A DNA stretch of 64,000 nt from Bacillus licheniformis DSM 13 = ATCC 14580 (GTDB lineage: Bacteria > Bacillota > Bacilli > Bacillales > Bacillaceae): NCBI RefSeq assembly GCF_000011645.1, contig NC_006270.3:4052501-4116500 (forward strand), read 5' to 3'. A program made the position numbers and the translations under genes. Shown piece by piece: positions 61,037 to 64,000 of this stretch. A model generated the notes under the pieces. That model ran no database searches. It was not told where the DNA came from and saw nothing but the letters and a program-made list of their open reading frames with translations. Every line of letters begins with the position of its first letter. The stretch's first letter is position 1.

Positions 61037-61050
61037 TTACAATCATGTAA
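61037..61050. promoter_or_regulatory. BceR-type operator upstream of yxeA
   Basis: TTACA-ATCA-TGTAA is a second perfect TNACA-N4-TGTAA site, 90 bases before the yxeA start and 80 before yxdJ. Supports control of yxeA by YxdJ. Confidence 0.78.
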
Positions 61051-61139
61051 GTGTATTGTAATAGGAATCAATATCTTCTCTCTGCGCTTTTTTATAAAAT
61101 AATACCATCCACAAAACTGAATGAAAGAGGAGACGGTAT

Positions 61140-61511
61140 ATGAAGACACGGGCGGGCGGCCTGATTGCCGCGGTTCTGATCGCCGTTGCCGGCGTTTTTA
61201 TCCTGCAGAAAGCGACAGGAGGCCTTGTGCCGCTGGCCGATGATTATATACAAGGCCAGGGAAAGCCTGAGGCTTATTATCTCAAAGCTGAGGATCATGC
61301 AGAAAAGCCGGATAACGGAAAGTACAACTACACATTAACCGGCTATGACGCGAGCGGACACAAACAGCAGATTGAGGCAGAGGCAGACGAAAAACTGCAT
61401 CCCGGCGCTTTCATCAAAGTATTGGCGTACGGAACGAAAGCCAAAAGCTTGACTGAAGTACACGAAGAAGAAATCCCCGAGGGCGCTTTGGCTGCCATGA
61501 AAACCAATTAA
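61140..61511 (+). CDS. yxeA: YxeA family (DUF1093) small exported protein
   Basis: A 123-residue protein with a positively charged start and one membrane/signal helix (GLIAAVLIAVAGVFIL), then a small beta-rich domain of the YxeA/DUF1093 family (YYLKAEDHAEK, YTLTGYDASG, VLAYGTKAKS, EEEIP). It is either secreted or tethered. In B. subtilis yxeA lies next to yxdM and is in the YxdJ regulon; here it is divergent from yxdJ with its own operator. GAGGAGACGGTAT precedes the ATG. A role in peptide resistance is inferred. Confidence 0.8.
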   Translation: MKTRAGGLIAAVLIAVAGVFILQKATGGLVPLADDYIQGQGKPEAYYLKAEDHAEKPDNGKYNYTLTGYDASGHKQQIEAEADEKLHPGAFIKVLAYGTKAKSLTEVHEEEIPEGALAAMKTN

Positions 61512-61538
61512 AACCCCATCGCCGGATGGGGTTTTCTG
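61508..61538. terminator. Bidirectional terminator between yxeA and the chemoreceptor gene
   Basis: AAAACCCCATC (61511-61521) and GATGGGGTTTT (61526-61536) form an 11-bp stem. Confidence 0.85.
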
Positions 61539-61539
61539 C

Positions 61540-63225
61540 TTAATATTTAAATCGATTGATAATGGTTTGAAGTTCTTCAGCCAATTGGGACAGCGATTCC
61601 GCTGCATATGAGATTTCTTCCATTGAAGCCAGCTGCTCCTGGGTTGAGGAAGCAACCGCTTTTGTGCTGGCTGACGTTTCCTGTGATCCGGAAGCCAATG
61701 TTTGAATGGTGTTTTGAACCATTTCGACACCTGATGTCAGCTGCTGAGTAGAAGCCGCGACTTCTTGGATTTGAGAAGCAACCTGTTCCACCAAGTTTAA
61801 AATTTCGTTGAAATTACCGGTCGTCTCCTGCGACAAAGCTATACCGGAGCTGACATTTTCTTGAACGACTTTAATATTATTTACCGTTTCTACCGATTCA
61901 TTTTGGATCGTTGTGACCAATGATTGAATGTGGCTCGCTGACTTATTCGTTTCGTCCGCCAATTTCCGGACCTCTTCCGCCACGACGGCAAACCCTTTTC
62001 CTTGCTCTCCCGCTCTTGCTGCTTCAATTGCCGCGTTCAGCGCCAGCAAATTCGTCTGCTCCGAAATATCGGTGATGAGCGAAGAAATGTTGCTGATTTC
62101 CGCCGTGCTGGACACGAGCGCCTGCAGGCCGCTGCCGGCCGAGTCGACTGACTTATCAATGAAGTTCATTTGTTCGAGCATTTTATGAACGGACTCGGAG
62201 CCGATTTCGGCTTTGTCTCTCATCGAAGACGACAGATCCGCTATGCTGCCTGTATTGGAGGCAACGGATGATAAACGGTCCAGCAATTCATGAATTGCTT
62301 CTGAACTCTTTTCTGTCATTTCGCTTTGCGTCATGTTGCTGTCGGCGATCGCCTGCATCTCTTCGGAAATCAGTTCGGAAGTCGATTTCGATTCCTCCGC
62401 GCTTGCGGACAACTGTTCAGAGGATGCGGCGACTTGCTCAGACGAGCTGCTGATCTGCTTCACAATTTGCGTCAGCGACTGGACAAAAGCATTGAAAGAA
62501 TTGGCAAGCTGGCCGAACTCGTCTTTATTTTTGACGATCACTTTTTTCGTTAAATCCGCCTCGCCGTGGGCGATGTCCTCAAGCTGCTGATTCAGGCTTC
62601 TCAACGGTACCAGAATAGACTTCAAGAGCAGCAGACTCAAAACAATTCCCAATATCGCTGATACTCCTGTGACAGCGATGATGACCCATTCGCTCATCGT
62701 CCCATTGGCTCTGATCTCTGCTTTCAGATCATCCACCTCTTGTTCCAGGCTTTCGACCAGCTGATTGACAGACGGATCGAGGACATCTTTTCTTAATGTT
62801 CTTTCCTCTCCGAAATGGATCGATTCCGCTTTTTTAAGGCTTGAAGCGTAAGTCTGCATGACTTGTTGATTTAAATCCCAATAAGCCTTGAAGTTTTCTT
62901 TAATTTCTTCGACGTTCGCTTTGTATGATTTTTCCCGGATCAGTTTTCCGGCCCGGTCAAGACTCTTTAAAACATCGTCGGCCTTGTCCTTCATTCCTTC
63001 ACTGTATTCATCGTCTCCGGTCATAATAAGGGCTCTCTCGTCATTCGACAAGCCGGTCAGACGGTATTGAATATGCTTAATCTCTTTTTGAAATTCCATC
63101 TTGTCCTTAAGTTCTTCATTCTTTTTCACCGTAGAAGAAATCATAAAAACAGAGGAGATTCCGATTCCGAGGATTGAAACGACTAGAATTGATATGATTC
63201 CCAGCAGTTTTGTTTTCACTTTCAT
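61540..63225 (-). CDS. Methyl-accepting chemotaxis protein
   Basis: A 561-residue chemoreceptor. Two membrane helices (about 8-30 and 186-208) flank a helical extracellular sensor of ~150 residues without Cache-like motifs, probably a four-helix bundle. A HAMP domain follows (LKSILVPLRSLNQQLEDIA), then the long methylation helices and the signalling hairpin with EQTNLLALNAAIEAARAGE. C-terminal half is glutamine/glutamate-rich, with methylation sites. GGATCACC precedes the ATG. No B. subtilis receptor is clearly orthologous by eye, so ligand unknown. Confidence 0.92.
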   Translation of the reverse strand: MKVKTKLLGIISILVVSILGIGISSVFMISSTVKKNEELKDKMEFQKEIKHIQYRLTGLSNDERALIMTGDDEYSEGMKDKADDVLKSLDRAGKLIREKSYKANVEEIKENFKAYWDLNQQVMQTYASSLKKAESIHFGEERTLRKDVLDPSVNQLVESLEQEVDDLKAEIRANGTMSEWVIIAVTGVSAILGIVLSLLLLKSILVPLRSLNQQLEDIAHGEADLTKKVIVKNKDEFGQLANSFNAFVQSLTQIVKQISSSSEQVAASSEQLSASAEESKSTSELISEEMQAIADSNMTQSEMTEKSSEAIHELLDRLSSVASNTGSIADLSSSMRDKAEIGSESVHKMLEQMNFIDKSVDSAGSGLQALVSSTAEISNISSLITDISEQTNLLALNAAIEAARAGEQGKGFAVVAEEVRKLADETNKSASHIQSLVTTIQNESVETVNNIKVVQENVSSGIALSQETTGNFNEILNLVEQVASQIQEVAASTQQLTSGVEMVQNTIQTLASGSQETSASTKAVASSTQEQLASMEEISYAAESLSQLAEELQTIINRFKY

Positions 63226-63350
63226 TATGGTGATCCTTTCTCCTTTATGTCATCAATGATGAAAAACAGTTTTCAAATCAAACATCTTCTTCCCTCCATA
63301 GTATCGACATATTTCGTCAAAATTTGAGAAGGTGCAGAATATAAGCCGAA

Positions 63351-63383
63351 GAAAAAGCTCTGCCGGGAAGGCAGAGCTTTTAA
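63351..63383 (-). terminator. Terminator of the AGCS symporter gene
   Basis: AAAAGCTCTGCC (63353-63364) and GGCAGAGCTTTT (63370-63381) form a 12-bp stem, overlapping the symporter stop region. Confidence 0.82.
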
Positions 63384-64000
63384 TGAATTGGTTTACTTGG
63401 CGGGCCCGCCGATTTGGTATGTTCATAGAAGTGGTGAAAATAATCATTTGTCTCTGCTTTGATGACTTTCCAAAGCAGCAGGATGGCGATCAGGTTTGGA
63501 ATCATCATCAGCGCATTCGCCATATCGGCAAACGCCCAGACGGTGACGAGGTTGGCAACCGTCCCGATGCCGCAGGCGAGGATGTAGACCAGCCTGTAGC
63601 CCGCAATTCCTTTGGCGCCTGCCAAATATTCGAAGCACTTTTCTCCGTAAACATACCAGCCGACAATTGTAGAGAAGCCAAAGAAAATGACCGACAGAGA
63701 CACAATGTATTCGCCTGCCGCGCCGAGTACTGAAGCAAAAGCTGCGCTTGTCAATGCCCCGCCTTCCAGGCTGGCATTATGGGCCACGCCTGATATCAAG
63801 CCGCCGGACGGGTCCCAGAAACCGGTAATGATAAGGGTTAAACCGGTCATTGTACACACCACGATCGTCACGATAAATGTCCCGGTCATTGCGACGAGCG
63901 CCTGTTTTACCGGATGGTCTGCGCGCGCATTTCCGGCGATTAGCGCCGCCGTCCCAAGGCCTGCTTCGTTTGAGAAAATACCGCGGGATACCCCGTTCCG
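63380..64000 (-). CDS. Alanine/glycine:cation symporter (AGCS family), 3' part cut by window edge
   Basis: The last 206 codons of a sodium-coupled alanine or glycine importer; the gene continues beyond 64000, and the frame is open to the edge. Directly readable: RGIFSNEAGLGTAALIAGNA, the AGCS signature, at the very edge, then ADHPVKQALVAMTGT, and at least four membrane helices to ILLLWKVI. The cytosolic tail ends SAGPPSKPIH. Family is certain; the specific paralogue (AlsT, YrbD, YflA or another) is not. Confidence 0.88.
   Translation of the reverse strand, partial: RNGVSRGIFSNEAGLGTAALIAGNARADHPVKQALVAMTGTFIVTIVVCTMTGLTLIITGFWDPSGGLISGVAHNASLEGGALTSAAFASVLGAAGEYIVSLSVIFFGFSTIVGWYVYGEKCFEYLAGAKGIAGYRLVYILACGIGTVANLVTVWAFADMANALMMIPNLIAILLLWKVIKAETNDYFHHFYEHTKSAGPPSKPIH

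Noticed and set aside
1..64000. rRNA, tRNA, CRISPR arrays, insertion sequences, prophage genes
   Set aside because: I looked for transposase-like proteins, spaced direct repeats and tRNA-like cloverleaf ends by eye and found none I could support; a dedicated tRNA or repeat search was not possible.

Overview
The window is chromosomal DNA of a Bacillus subtilis-group Firmicute, most probably Bacillus licheniformis or a close sister. Gene order and protein sequences follow the B. subtilis yxe/yxd/iol/yxi region (yxeI, abn2, dbpA, dra-nupC-pdp-deoR, iolABCDEFGHIJ, iolRS, htpG, yxeH, yxeB, yxdJKLM-yxeA). Ribosome-binding sites are strong AGGAGG types, and intrinsic terminators, CcpA (cre), Fur, CodY, IolR, DeoR and BceR-type sites are all readable. 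One ATP-grasp ligase matches, from memory, the B. licheniformis L-amino-acid ligase BL00235. No rRNA, tRNA, CRISPR array or insertion sequence was seen. Most genes from yxeI to feoAB are on the minus strand.

Layout. 1-5.5 kb: the end of the conjugated-bile-acid-hydrolase-like gene yxeI, two AT-rich orphan genes (one DUF4236), secreted arabinanase abn2 under a cre site, and the RNA helicase dbpA. 5.7-9.4 kb: a five-gene type VII secretion effector locus with two small helical partners, an LXG protein with a glycine-zipper C-terminus, a probable accessory protein and a membrane protein that may be its immunity factor. 9.7-14 kb: deoxynucleoside use (pdp, nupC, deoC, deoR). 14.7-21.8 kb (+): the c-di-GMP-linked exopolysaccharide operon ydaJKLMN, in which the glycosyltransferase gene ydaM appears frameshifted at its 3' end.

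21.8-27.2 kb (-): a compact five-gene operon with a DMT-type exporter, an ATP-grasp amino-acid ligase, a BacA-like prephenate decarboxylase, an unknown protein and a PLP aminotransferase. It has a near-consensus sigma-A promoter and a CodY box in the 5' leader. It has parts of the bacilysin pathway but lacks others, and is the best candidate in the window for an undescribed small-peptide system. 27.2-40.8 kb: the complete myo-inositol operon iolA-J and the divergent iolRS pair, with a readable IolR tandem operator and cre sites. 40.8-45.3 kb: glpQ-glpT behind a GlpP-type leader terminator, then htpG.

45.3-64 kb: an ABC-F ATPase gene behind an apparent attenuator (consensus promoter, 13-codon leader peptide, strong terminator, and a second long inverted repeat); the HAD phosphatase yxeH; a glycerol-1-phosphate-dehydrogenase-like gene coupled to a HAD phosphatase; the Fur-controlled ferrioxamine-binding lipoprotein yxeB; the ferrous iron system feoA-feoB plus a 52-residue Cys-rich partner; an acyltransferase; the yxdJKLM/yxeA antimicrobial-peptide sensing and resistance module with two perfect BceR-type operators; a chemoreceptor; and the end of an alanine/glycine:cation symporter gene. 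Many start codons were chosen on RBS position and family length and are shorter than the longest open frame.
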